From positions 124,001 through 188,000 of the forward strand of contig NZ_JACVVP010000008.1 in assembly GCF_014534745.1 (NCBI RefSeq): a DNA stretch of 64,000 nt, written 5' to 3'. The DNA comes from Flammeovirga sp. EKP202 (GTDB taxonomy: Bacteria > Bacteroidota > Bacteroidia > Cytophagales > Flammeovirgaceae). How positions within the stretch are numbered: position 1 is the stretch's first letter; the number at the start of each line of letters is the position of its first letter. Under the pieces are notes generated by a model, which was not told the DNA's origin, searched no databases, and saw only the letters and a program-made list of their open reading frames with translations. Below, piece after piece: positions 44,528 through 52,997 of the stretch. Position numbers and translations under genes: made by a program.

Positions 44528-44567
44528 TATGCTTTGAAAATTAGGTAAATATTAGCACTTTCGAATT

Positions 44568-44807
44568 ATGAAAATATTGCTATTTGGTATCACCAAGGAT
44601 ATTATAGGAAGTTCAACTCTTGATTATACAGTGGATCAGACTGATTTAACTTCGGAGAGTTTGCTGGAACTTCTAAAAGAAAAATATCCTGAATTAAGTA
44701 AGCTGAGGTCTATTGCTTTAGCAGTGAATGGAGAGCATGCAAATGGTACAGAAGTTATTTCTGACAAAGACGAAGTTGCTCTTATACCTCCTATGAGTGG
44801 AGGATGA
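44568..44807 (+). CDS. moaD: Molybdopterin synthase sulfur carrier subunit
   Basis: 79 residues with a ubiquitin-like fold pattern, ending in PPMSGG; the terminal glycine becomes the thiocarboxylate that donates sulfur. It pairs with MoaE, whose gene starts 27 bases downstream, to make molybdopterin. Confidence 0.95.
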   Translation: MKILLFGITKDIIGSSTLDYTVDQTDLTSESLLELLKEKYPELSKLRSIALAVNGEHANGTEVISDKDEVALIPPMSGG

Positions 44808-44834
44808 TTTTTTTAATGACCTTAAGATCTAATT

Positions 44835-45248
44835 ATGATTGCCTTACAAGAGACGAAAGAAATAAATACAGCCTCAATAATCGATAGTGTAAAGTCTGAT
44901 TACTGCGGTGCTATCGATGTTTTTATTGGAACCGTTAGAGATAACTTGGTTGGTAAAAAAGTAACCAAGCTGTTTTTTGAAGCTTATGAAACAATGGCTG
45001 TATCTGAATTACAGAAAATAGCGGATACTGTAAAAGAGAAGTTTAAAGCAGATAAAGTAAGTATTGTACATGCTGTAGGAGATTGTGAAGTAGGTGAGAT
45101 TGCGGTAGTGATTGCCGTTTCTACTCCACATCGTAAAGCAAGTTTTGAAGCCTGCGAGTATGCTATTGATACTTTAAAAGAAACAGTTCCTATTTGGAAA
45201 AGAGAATATTTTGAAGACGGTTCTCATTGGGTATTTTCTCACCCATAA
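44835..45248 (+). CDS. moaE: Molybdopterin synthase catalytic subunit
   Basis: 137 residues, cytoplasmic. It has the MoaE pattern: the GAIDVFIGTVRDN motif, LFFEAYETMA, the HAVGDCEVGE motif, and ISTPHRKASFEAC-type region (VSTPHRKASF) followed by VPIWKREYFEDGSHW with the catalytic lysine. With MoaD it converts precursor Z to molybdopterin. It shares a transcript with moaD. Confidence 0.96.
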   Translation: MIALQETKEINTASIIDSVKSDYCGAIDVFIGTVRDNLVGKKVTKLFFEAYETMAVSELQKIADTVKEKFKADKVSIVHAVGDCEVGEIAVVIAVSTPHRKASFEACEYAIDTLKETVPIWKREYFEDGSHWVFSHP

Positions 45249-45250
45249 AA

Positions 45251-45288
45251 AAATCCTCAATTCTAGTTTAAAGAGAATTGAGGATTTT
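45251..45288. terminator. Bidirectional terminator
   Basis: The stem AATCCTCAATTCT / AGAATTGAGGATT with a 9-base loop is flanked by A- and T-tracts. It lies between moaE and the convergent sigma-54 regulator. Confidence 0.9.
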
Positions 45289-45309
45289 CTTTTATAATAA
45301 AACTGAGAA

Positions 45310-46470
45310 TTATAAGAAAGCGTAACGCTCTACATCTTCTTTAGTAATTTCTGTTGGACTCATAATTGTCAATCTTTCGACCACGTTTCTGAGTTCTCTG
45401 ATATTACCTGTCCATTCCGGTTCTTTCATCTTTTCTAAGGCATCCTCAGTGATTTTTGTTTGAGGTTTTCCATATTCGCCAGCAATATCTTTCAGGAACT
45501 TCTGGATCAATAATGGAATATCCTCTTTACGATCTGCAAGAGAAGGAACTTTGATGACAATAACACTTAAACGGTGGTAAAGGTCTTCTCTGAAATCACC
45601 TGACTTAATCATGGCTTTTAAGTCTTTGTTTGTTGCGGCTACAACTCTTACATTGACTTTGATTTCTTTATCACCACCCACTCTAGTGATTCTGTTTTCC
45701 TGCAAAGCTCTTAATACTTTCGCTTGAGCAGAAAGACTCATATCACCAATCTCATCCAAGAAAAGAGTACCTTCGTTGGCTTGTTCAAACTTGCCTATAC
45801 GTTGTTTGTGAGCTGATGTAAATGATCCTTTTTCATGACCAAATAATTCACTTTCGATCAACTCAGAAGGAATAGCTGCACAGTTCACTTCTACTAGAGA
45901 TTGTTTCGAACGAGGACTTTTACCGTGAATCCATCTTGCGACTAATTCTTTACCAGCACCGTTCGGTCCAGTCACAAGAACTCTAGCTTCAGTTGGAGCT
46001 ACTTTTTCAATAGTCTCCTTCATGTGAACTACAGGACTTGATGCCCCAATGATATCATATTTTTTAGCGACTTGCTTTTTCAATACTTTAGTTTCTTGAA
46101 CTAAAGATGATTTGTCCAATGCATTTCTGATCGCTAATAAAAGTCTATTTAAATCAGGTGGTTTTGAGATAAAGTCAAAGGCACCTTTTTTAGTAGCATC
46201 GACAGCAATATCAATATTTGCGTGCGCAGAGATCATGATAAATTGAGGAGCTTTTCCCATCTCCATTGCTTTTGTAAGTACTTCAATACCATCTTTCTTT
46301 GGCATTTTTACATCACATAAAGCAACATCATAGTTATTAACGACTAATTTCTCAAGAGCTTCTTCTCCATCTTTAGCTTCGTCAATATCGTAGTTTTCGA
46401 ATTCTAATATTTCTCTTAGGGTATAACGAATACTCTGTTCGTCATCTATGATTAGAATTTTTTTTCCCAT
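45310..46470 (-). CDS. Sigma-54-type response regulator without DNA-binding domain
   Basis: 386 residues. The receiver (1-120) has phospho-acceptor D53 in LCDVKMPKKDG. The AAA+ domain (about 140-370) has Walker A GPNGAGKE, the ESELFGHEKGSF loop region, Walker B GTLFLDEIGD, and the EWTGNIREL motif. The sigma-54-contact loop reads GSFTSA where the classical sequence is GAFTGA. The protein ends shortly after the AAA+ lid (ITKEDVERYAF), so the Fis-type helix-turn-helix is missing. It may activate from solution or via a partner. Its cognate kinase is not adjacent. Confidence 0.9.
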   Translation of the reverse strand: MGKKILIIDDEQSIRYTLREILEFENYDIDEAKDGEEALEKLVVNNYDVALCDVKMPKKDGIEVLTKAMEMGKAPQFIMISAHANIDIAVDATKKGAFDFISKPPDLNRLLLAIRNALDKSSLVQETKVLKKQVAKKYDIIGASSPVVHMKETIEKVAPTEARVLVTGPNGAGKELVARWIHGKSPRSKQSLVEVNCAAIPSELIESELFGHEKGSFTSAHKQRIGKFEQANEGTLFLDEIGDMSLSAQAKVLRALQENRITRVGGDKEIKVNVRVVAATNKDLKAMIKSGDFREDLYHRLSVIVIKVPSLADRKEDIPLLIQKFLKDIAGEYGKPQTKITEDALEKMKEPEWTGNIRELRNVVERLTIMSPTEITKEDVERYAFL

Positions 46471-46515
46471 GATAGTTTTACTTAAATAAAAAATATATGC
46501 TCTTAAATTTCAGGG

Positions 46516-46523
46516 CAAATATA
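46516..46523 (-). promoter_or_regulatory. Possible -7 element of the sigma-54 regulator gene
   Basis: The minus strand reads TATATTTG, an exact TAnnTTTG match 46 bases before the start codon. No -33 partner is clear. Confidence 0.35.
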
Positions 46524-46629
46524 AATTGTGTTTTTAACTTTTGGAATCCTATTTTTCTTAGACTTTGGTATGGTCTAATATTAAAATAGTGACTTAAAAT
46601 TAATAGTTTGATGTGCGTATTAGTACTTT

Positions 46630-46893
46630 TTACCAGTTTACATCAACACAATATTCGTTACCCTCACAACCTCCAAATTCAAAATCCATTTCAGATTCTT
46701 CAAAGTATTTTGTAAGGACTTCCATTAGTTTAGCTGATTCCATTAATTGTAGCTCTTTTTTTCCATTAGGAGACAAAATAGCAACTTCAAGACTTTGAGA
46801 AGAGATATTCTTTTGAAAATGTAGACATTGTTTTTCGAGATCTTCTATTAAGGATACTAAATCTGCACCGTAAGCATTGAAATTTCTTCTCAT
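46630..46893 (-). CDS. Hypothetical small protein, 87 aa
   Basis: 87 residues, acidic, cytoplasmic, no signal peptide. Two probable helices (SLIEDLEKQCLHFQKNI and QLMESAKLMEVLTKYFEES) and a C-terminal acidic, cysteine-containing segment (FEFGGCEGNEYC). I recognise no family. Codon use fits the region better than the opposing plus-strand frame. Confidence 0.6.
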   Translation of the reverse strand: MRRNFNAYGADLVSLIEDLEKQCLHFQKNISSQSLEVAILSPNGKKELQLMESAKLMEVLTKYFEESEMDFEFGGCEGNEYCVDVNW

Positions 46894-47105
46894 TTCTATT
46901 CGAATTAATAAAAAATAACTTCTAATTTATTCAGATTTCAAATATACATTATCTATGATTGACTGAAGATTAAAATATGAAAAAAAATAACTTTTAACTT
47001 AATTATTTAGTAGCTTGTAAAGACAATAAAAGCACACTTTAAGTCATTAGGTCTATTTTGAATTGAATGGGTTAATACGAATTAACTACTTATAATCACT
47101 ATCTT

Positions 47106-48491
47106 ATGAATAAATCATATAAAAAGCTATTACACCTTTATTCCAGAGCTGGTTTTGGAATAAATCGTAAAAGAGCTGATGAACTACTCCAAACAAAAGA
47201 TATTGTATCACCTCTTTTGGATCTATCAGAATTAAAACCATTAGAGATAGATATTCCACCTATTGAGGAAGTAATGCCTGCTTACTCAACCATGAAAATG
47301 ATGTCTAAGGAAGATAGGCAAGAATCTAGGAAAATGAGTAGGGAATATACTCAAGAAGTGTTACTTGACTGGATTGATCAAATGCAGTCAGGTGGATGTG
47401 ATTTGGCTGAAAAAATGGCCTTATTCTGGCACGGTCATTTTGCTTGTAGAATCCAAGATCCATATATCGCACTTCAATACACTGATGCTTTACGACTAAA
47501 AGGTTTGGGTGATTTCAAATCTTTATTGCTAGAGGTTTCAAAGTCAAGAGCAATGATTGATTATCTTCATTTGAAACAAAATAAGAAGAAGAGTCCAAAT
47601 GAAGATTTTGCAAGAGAATTGTGTGAGCTATTTACTTTAGGGAGAGATAATGGCTATACAGAAGAAGATGTTAAAGAAATTGCCCGATGTTTTACAGGTT
47701 GGTTTTCTAATCAAAAGCTTGAGTTTGTCGTTTTGGCAAAAAGGCATGATAAAGGAGAGAAAACAGTTTTCGGTAAAACCGGTAATTTCAATGGCGAAGA
47801 GGTGATTGACTTTATTTTAGAGAAAAAAGAGTGTGCTTATTTTATCTCATCTAAGATATACAGATATTTCGTTAACCCGGTTCCGGATGAAAAACGAGTA
47901 AGAGAAGTAGCTGAAAAAATGTATTCTTATGACTATGATATTGGAAAAACGATGGCTTACATTTTTAATTCTTCATGGTTTTATCAAGACAAAAATATAG
48001 GAGTCAAAATCAAGAGTCCTATAGAGTTAATGGTCACTTTGAAGAAACAATTTGATTTGACTCCTAAAAATCAGAAATCATGGATGATCATTCAGCGTAA
48101 TTTAGATCAGGTACTTTATAATCCTCCTAACGTTGCGGGGTGGCCAGGAGATAAGAGTTGGATTGATGCTTCCAGATTAGCACAACGCTTAAGGTTACCT
48201 TCGGTACTTTTGAATAATGGTCAGATACCATTGGCTTACAAAGAAGATTATGACAAAGACCCAATGGAAAACAAAAGAAGAAACAAACAATACCGAAAGT
48301 TTCAATGTGACATTGATTGGGGAAATATTGAAAAACTCCATTATACAGATAAAAAATGCTCTTTAGTCGAATTGATGATTAGAGGAAAACTTTCTGAAGA
48401 AGGGCAAAAGTACCTCTCGGAAAATCAATTGACAGATTTTAAAGATCAAATGATACAAATTCTGTCCTTACCTGAATATCAACTTTGTTAA
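47106..48491 (+). CDS. DUF1800 family protein
   Basis: 461 residues. The family pattern is visible: HLYSRAGFGINRKRADELL near the start, MALFWHGHFACR, YLHLKQNKKKSPNEDFARELCELFTLG, EIARCFTGW, and NPPNVAGWPGDKSWID. No signal peptide is seen. DUF1800 proteins are of unknown biochemical role and nearly always sit beside a DUF1501 gene, as here (stop and next start 11 bases apart). The two probably work together. Confidence 0.93.
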   Translation: MNKSYKKLLHLYSRAGFGINRKRADELLQTKDIVSPLLDLSELKPLEIDIPPIEEVMPAYSTMKMMSKEDRQESRKMSREYTQEVLLDWIDQMQSGGCDLAEKMALFWHGHFACRIQDPYIALQYTDALRLKGLGDFKSLLLEVSKSRAMIDYLHLKQNKKKSPNEDFARELCELFTLGRDNGYTEEDVKEIARCFTGWFSNQKLEFVVLAKRHDKGEKTVFGKTGNFNGEEVIDFILEKKECAYFISSKIYRYFVNPVPDEKRVREVAEKMYSYDYDIGKTMAYIFNSSWFYQDKNIGVKIKSPIELMVTLKKQFDLTPKNQKSWMIIQRNLDQVLYNPPNVAGWPGDKSWIDASRLAQRLRLPSVLLNNGQIPLAYKEDYDKDPMENKRRNKQYRKFQCDIDWGNIEKLHYTDKKCSLVELMIRGKLSEEGQKYLSENQLTDFKDQMIQILSLPEYQLC

Positions 48492-48502
48492 TTATTACGA
48501 CT

Positions 48503-49693
48503 ATGAAAAGAAGAGATTTTATCAAAAATGCCTCGTTTTTAACGGCAGGCACCATGTTCACTCCACTTTTTTTACAGCAAACTCTTGGAAAGAACACGGA
48601 TCCATTTGAAGGGAAAAGAGTAGTGATCATTCAGTTTTCTGGAGGGAATGATGGCTTAAATACTATTGTACCCTACTTGGATGATTTATACCACAAAGCA
48701 AGACCAACTTTATCCTTTAAAGAATCTGAAGTTTTTAAATTGGACAATGATTTAGGGATAAATGGGAACATGAAAGGTATTGCTGAACTATACGATAAAG
48801 GATATGTGTCAGTAATCAATAATGTAGGTTATCCCAATCCAAATCGTTCTCATTTTAGAAGTATGGATATCTGGCATACAGCTTCTGATAGTAATGAATA
48901 TATACAAACGGGTTGGCTTGGTAGATATTTAGATTCTTATTGTAAAAGCGTTGATTCAGTAATTGAATATGACAATACACTTTCATTAGCATTAAAAGGG
49001 GCGAACATGAAAGGTGTAGCAGTGGATCAACCTTATACTTTTTATAATAGTCTGAAAGTAGATCAATTTGATAAACTAGCGAAAGGAGCAAGCAAAGAGA
49101 CTCTGGATGAAAATAATAAAGGTTACCTCTATAAAACCCTTGCAGAAGCAAGTCAGTCTGCTGAATATATCTATGAAAAAAGTAGGATTTACAAATCAGA
49201 TGTACATTTTCCTAATTCTTATTTGGGTAAAAGCTTAAAGAGTATTTCTGAACTCATTAAATCAGGTATTCATACGAAAGTCTTTTATGCTACAATGGGA
49301 GGTTTTGATACACATGTTAATCAAAAAAATTCTCAAAATCGACTTCTAAAGGATTACTCTGATTCAGTAGCAGCTTTCGTAAAGGAACTTGAAAAAAGTG
49401 GAAATTTTGATGATACAATCATCATGACTTTTTCAGAATTTGGACGACGAGTAGCACAAAATGCTTCACAAGGAACTGATCATGGAGCCGCTAATAATGT
49501 ATTTTTAATTGGCAAAAATTTGAAATCAAAAGGCATTGTAAATGAAAATCCTGATCTATTTAATTTACATCAAGGTGATCTAATTTATTCTGTTGATTTT
49601 AGAAGTATTTATGCTGACCTTTTAGATAATTGGTTGAATGTTAGTAGTTCAGAAATTTTGTCAAAAAAGATTAATACTTTGAGATTGGTTTAA
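48503..49693 (+). CDS. DUF1501 family exported protein
   Basis: 396 residues from the ATG at 48503, chosen because it begins a twin-arginine-like signal (KRRDFIKNASFLTAG); an in-frame ATG at 48485 overlaps the upstream gene. The mature part has the sulfatase/alkaline-phosphatase-like pattern of DUF1501: VVIIQFSGGNDGLNTIVPY, MDIWHTAS, YATMGGFDTHVNQ, FSEFGRRVAQNASQGTDHGAANNVF. The enzymatic role is unknown. It forms an operon with the DUF1800 gene. Confidence 0.93.
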   Translation: MKRRDFIKNASFLTAGTMFTPLFLQQTLGKNTDPFEGKRVVIIQFSGGNDGLNTIVPYLDDLYHKARPTLSFKESEVFKLDNDLGINGNMKGIAELYDKGYVSVINNVGYPNPNRSHFRSMDIWHTASDSNEYIQTGWLGRYLDSYCKSVDSVIEYDNTLSLALKGANMKGVAVDQPYTFYNSLKVDQFDKLAKGASKETLDENNKGYLYKTLAEASQSAEYIYEKSRIYKSDVHFPNSYLGKSLKSISELIKSGIHTKVFYATMGGFDTHVNQKNSQNRLLKDYSDSVAAFVKELEKSGNFDDTIIMTFSEFGRRVAQNASQGTDHGAANNVFLIGKNLKSKGIVNENPDLFNLHQGDLIYSVDFRSIYADLLDNWLNVSSSEILSKKINTLRLV

Positions 49694-49763
49694 GTGATTT
49701 ATTGTTCATTTATGAAAATATTAGTTATTTGTAAAACATTTGCTAACAGCTATGATTCAAAAT

Positions 49764-50450
49764 ATGAATTTCAAAAAACAATATTACATATCGCTTTTAG
49801 TTTTGGTATTTCTTTCCATTTTTGGTTGTGATGATGTCACAAATGTGAATGTAGAGAAAGATTTATCAACAGCAATTGAATTCAATGAATCCACTTTTGT
49901 ACCGGACGTTAAAAAACGATTTGGTAATGACGTTGTATCTGTTGATGAGATCAAAATCAATAGTGATGCAGACGGTATTCTTCTAGAAGGAAAAGTAAAA
50001 CTTGAAACTGGAAAAACAGAAGTCAGAACAGTGACGCTTTCTAATAAAGAAATGGAGAAAATTGTAAAAAGCTTTACCAAAGAAGTAACATTAGACTTCA
50101 ACTTGGATATTGAAGAGGAAGTTGATATTAATATTACACAATCTGATTCATCACGTAATAAGGTCATTAAAATTAAAAAAACGGGTGAAACGGCAGAGGA
50201 AAAACATGATCAACTTTTTAAATCTGAGATAGAAAAAGCAGTTGCAGATGAACACAACAGAAAGGTGCGAAATATTAATTCGATGAATGTTTCAATCGAT
50301 GACGATAAGACGTATATAGAAGCAGACGTTACGCTCGAGAATGGGGAAACCATAAAGCAAGTGATCGAAAGAAATTCTGATGATGAGTTTAAGATGCAAG
50401 AGGGGAACAATGAAATCAAAATTAAAATGATTGAAATCGAAGAGAAATAA
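49764..50450 (+). CDS. Hypothetical lipoprotein with two similar domains
   Basis: The start at 49764 gives a good lipoprotein signal (NFKKQYYISLLVLVFLSIFGC); an ATG at 49752 and a TTG at 49740 are alternatives. The acidic mature part seems to hold two copies of one module: a helix, then VDEIKINSDADGILLEGKV in the first and NINSMNVSIDDDKTYIEADV in the second, each followed by a charged strand pair. Function unknown. It lies 70 bases after the DUF1501 gene and has its own terminator downstream. Confidence 0.8.
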   Translation: MNFKKQYYISLLVLVFLSIFGCDDVTNVNVEKDLSTAIEFNESTFVPDVKKRFGNDVVSVDEIKINSDADGILLEGKVKLETGKTEVRTVTLSNKEMEKIVKSFTKEVTLDFNLDIEEEVDINITQSDSSRNKVIKIKKTGETAEEKHDQLFKSEIEKAVADEHNRKVRNINSMNVSIDDDKTYIEADVTLENGETIKQVIERNSDDEFKMQEGNNEIKIKMIEIEEK

Positions 50451-50473
50451 ACATTTAAAATATAAAAACAAAG

Positions 50474-50510
50474 AGGTGGTTTTCATGACAATTGAAGGCT
50501 ACCTTTTTTT
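50474..50510 (+). terminator. Terminator of the two-module lipoprotein gene
   Basis: A 12-bp stem AGGTGGTTTTCA / TGAAGGCTACCT, including three G-U pairs, with a 7-base loop and seven Ts. Confidence 0.8.
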
Positions 50511-50625
50511 GTGAGAATTTTTGAATAATGAAACACAATAAACTTTTATCCCCCTAATAAGTTTAATTGTGCCGTAGAATTGACTACTTTTATAAAAAAA
50601 AGAATTAACAGATTAAAGAAACCCT

Positions 50626-52851
50626 ATGTTTAGAAAGATACAATCAAGTATATTTTCTTATTTTTTTACAATAGTAGTTCTAGCCCTTTTTGTATTAGTT
50701 GTTGTTGTAAATAGTATTTTAACTCGTTTTGAGAACAAAGCCGTAGAGGAGAGGTTGGAAGATGTAACACTTGCTATCGCTGATTACCTTGATAAAACAG
50801 TCAGTAGTGAAGTGAAAACGGCGTATTTACTTTCTGAGACACTATCTGCTGATCATATTGATGAAATAGAACAACGTTTTTCAAGCTATACTGATAAAAA
50901 GCGATCAAAAAAAGAATGGGAGAAAATCAAATCATCTTCGTTCTATCAACAATCCAATAATGATTCATTACAATCGATCATTCAGTATGAGCTGAATAAA
51001 ACTTCAGATCATAAGAAAAAGGATGTTAATGAATTAGTAATACAACTACATCATTTTCAAAAAATCGCAGCTGTAGAAGAGGTTATTTTATTAAATAAAG
51101 AGAGAATAATTGCGTCCTCTAACAGAAAAGAATTGATAGGTAAACCAACGAATGGAGAAGGTTTAGAAGCATTGAATTTAAAGCGTAATATCAAGCTGTT
51201 AGATCAGCAGAACTATCAATGGATTGATTTGGTAAATTACCTGAATATAGGGAAAAGAATATTTTTGCTTTCTAAAATTCCTAACACAACTTCAGAAAGT
51301 TATTACCTGCTTTATGTTTATGATGCCAATCAATGGAACCTTAATGCTCAATTAAGTAACGTTGAAGCGTCGGAAACAGTAGATATTTATCTTATTGGAA
51401 AAGACGGTAAATTAAGAACTTCTATTAGGTCATTTAATCAAAATCCTAGCGAAGTGCTTCTAAGACTTTCACAACAAGGGGTTGCTGAAAGTGAATTGGG
51501 AAAGGCAAAGAAAAACAATTCAATCATTGGTCTATTACAAGTGCCTGAAGAAATTACAGCAGCGAGTAATAATAATATTATAAGTTTATCCGAGGGTGTT
51601 TCTGTCAATGGAATGAATGCGATATTTATGACACATTGGCTGAAAAGTGAGGGAATTGATTGGAGAGTGGTAGTTGAATGGGGAAAAGATGAGGCTTTTG
51701 CTCAATGGTACAAAGTGAGATTTTACATTAATGCTTTACTTTTTGTCATCGGAATTTTCTTTTTACTCGGTGTGATTTACGGTGGTAGAAGATTAGCGAA
51801 ACCTATTTATGCTTTAAAAAATGCATTGGATGAATTAGCAGATCAACCGTTGACCTTTAATTATATGAACTTTTCTGAGAAGGGAATTTCCAATGATATG
51901 CTTCAAAAGATGGATGTTGTTGGGAGTGAGGTGAAGAGGCTTCATGAGTTACAAAGAGAAATGGAAAAGAAACTCTCAGAAAGTTCAAATATTGTAACCC
52001 AACAGCATAAGAAGAATGAATCACTTTCTTCAAAAGAGCAGAGTCTGATTGCTGACAATCAAAAGCTCTCGCTTCAAATAAAAGACTTAGAACAGGAAAT
52101 AGATGCTCATTATAAAGCAGTAAAGAAGATCCTGAAACTAGGAATGTATGATAGCAGTCTTTATCATTTATCGCTAGAGAATCATTTTCATATCCATAAA
52201 GCAAAAGAAGAGATTTCAGGTGACTTTATCTGTACTTACGAAAGAGACAGCAGAGTTTTCTTTTTCTTAGGAGATACGGGTAAAGACAGTATAAAAGCAG
52301 CCTTGAGTAGAATGGTCATTACTTCAATCATCAATGAAGTTGTGAACGTAAAACGATTGGCTTCAGCGAGCCGTATTCTTGAAACCATTAATAAGAATGT
52401 ATTCGAGCTTACAAAATCAGAAGATCTAATTTTCAATGATGGATTAAAGCTTTCGGTTTGTGTTTGGGATCGACAAAAACAAATGGTAGAATTCTCTGGG
52501 TTGAATCAATCTGTATTTGTGATCCGCGATGAAAACTTTGAAGAATTAATTGGAGATGAGTTGACGACTAATGCTAGTAATTCCGAAAGTCAGTTTATAG
52601 CAAATACACATTATATTCCATTAAACAGAGTCAAGAATGTTGAGCTTTACTTATTCTCAGATGGAGTAATTTATCAAAATAACAGCGAGCAAGCTCCTTT
52701 TACCCAGAAGAGACTTAAAGAGTTATTGATTGATGTTCATTCAGAAGAATTAAACGTTCAGAAAGAATATATAGAAAAGACATTTATAGAATGGAAGGGC
52801 GATCATCCACAAAATGATGACGCTTCAATTTTAGGGATCAAACTAATTTAA
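50626..52851 (+). CDS. Membrane SpoIIE-type (PP2C) phosphatase
   Basis: 741 residues. TM1 (about 10-28), a periplasmic sensor region (about 30-365), TM2 (about 367-388), a HAMP-like linker, a long coiled coil (about 430-500) and a SpoIIE/PP2C domain (about 520-741). Metal-site motifs are ISGDF, GDTGKDSIKAALSRM, FSDGV and NDDAS. The GDTGKDSIKAA segment departs from the usual D-x-x-GHG-x-P-A-A pattern: the GHG is lost although the aspartate stays. Substrate unknown; the histidine kinase gene that follows is a likely partner, and SiaC from the other locus is another possible target. Confidence 0.87.
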   Translation: MFRKIQSSIFSYFFTIVVLALFVLVVVVNSILTRFENKAVEERLEDVTLAIADYLDKTVSSEVKTAYLLSETLSADHIDEIEQRFSSYTDKKRSKKEWEKIKSSSFYQQSNNDSLQSIIQYELNKTSDHKKKDVNELVIQLHHFQKIAAVEEVILLNKERIIASSNRKELIGKPTNGEGLEALNLKRNIKLLDQQNYQWIDLVNYLNIGKRIFLLSKIPNTTSESYYLLYVYDANQWNLNAQLSNVEASETVDIYLIGKDGKLRTSIRSFNQNPSEVLLRLSQQGVAESELGKAKKNNSIIGLLQVPEEITAASNNNIISLSEGVSVNGMNAIFMTHWLKSEGIDWRVVVEWGKDEAFAQWYKVRFYINALLFVIGIFFLLGVIYGGRRLAKPIYALKNALDELADQPLTFNYMNFSEKGISNDMLQKMDVVGSEVKRLHELQREMEKKLSESSNIVTQQHKKNESLSSKEQSLIADNQKLSLQIKDLEQEIDAHYKAVKKILKLGMYDSSLYHLSLENHFHIHKAKEEISGDFICTYERDSRVFFFLGDTGKDSIKAALSRMVITSIINEVVNVKRLASASRILETINKNVFELTKSEDLIFNDGLKLSVCVWDRQKQMVEFSGLNQSVFVIRDENFEELIGDELTTNASNSESQFIANTHYIPLNRVKNVELYLFSDGVIYQNNSEQAPFTQKRLKELLIDVHSEELNVQKEYIEKTFIEWKGDHPQNDDASILGIKLI

Positions 52852-52997
52852 ATTTTCCCGAGTGATAAATAGAAGGTATAGGTCTGTTGATAAACGCCAA
52901 ACATGATCTATATCTTCTATTTTCTTTTGTAAAGCCTTGAAATTGGTAATGGTAAGAATATTAATTATCTTGGAATAAAGTAGACTAACTTAAGATT

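Noticed and set aside
49784-50167. A 127-residue minus-strand frame opposite the two-module lipoprotein gene
   Set aside because: The plus-strand frame has a lipoprotein signal and a matched terminator; the antisense frame has neither.
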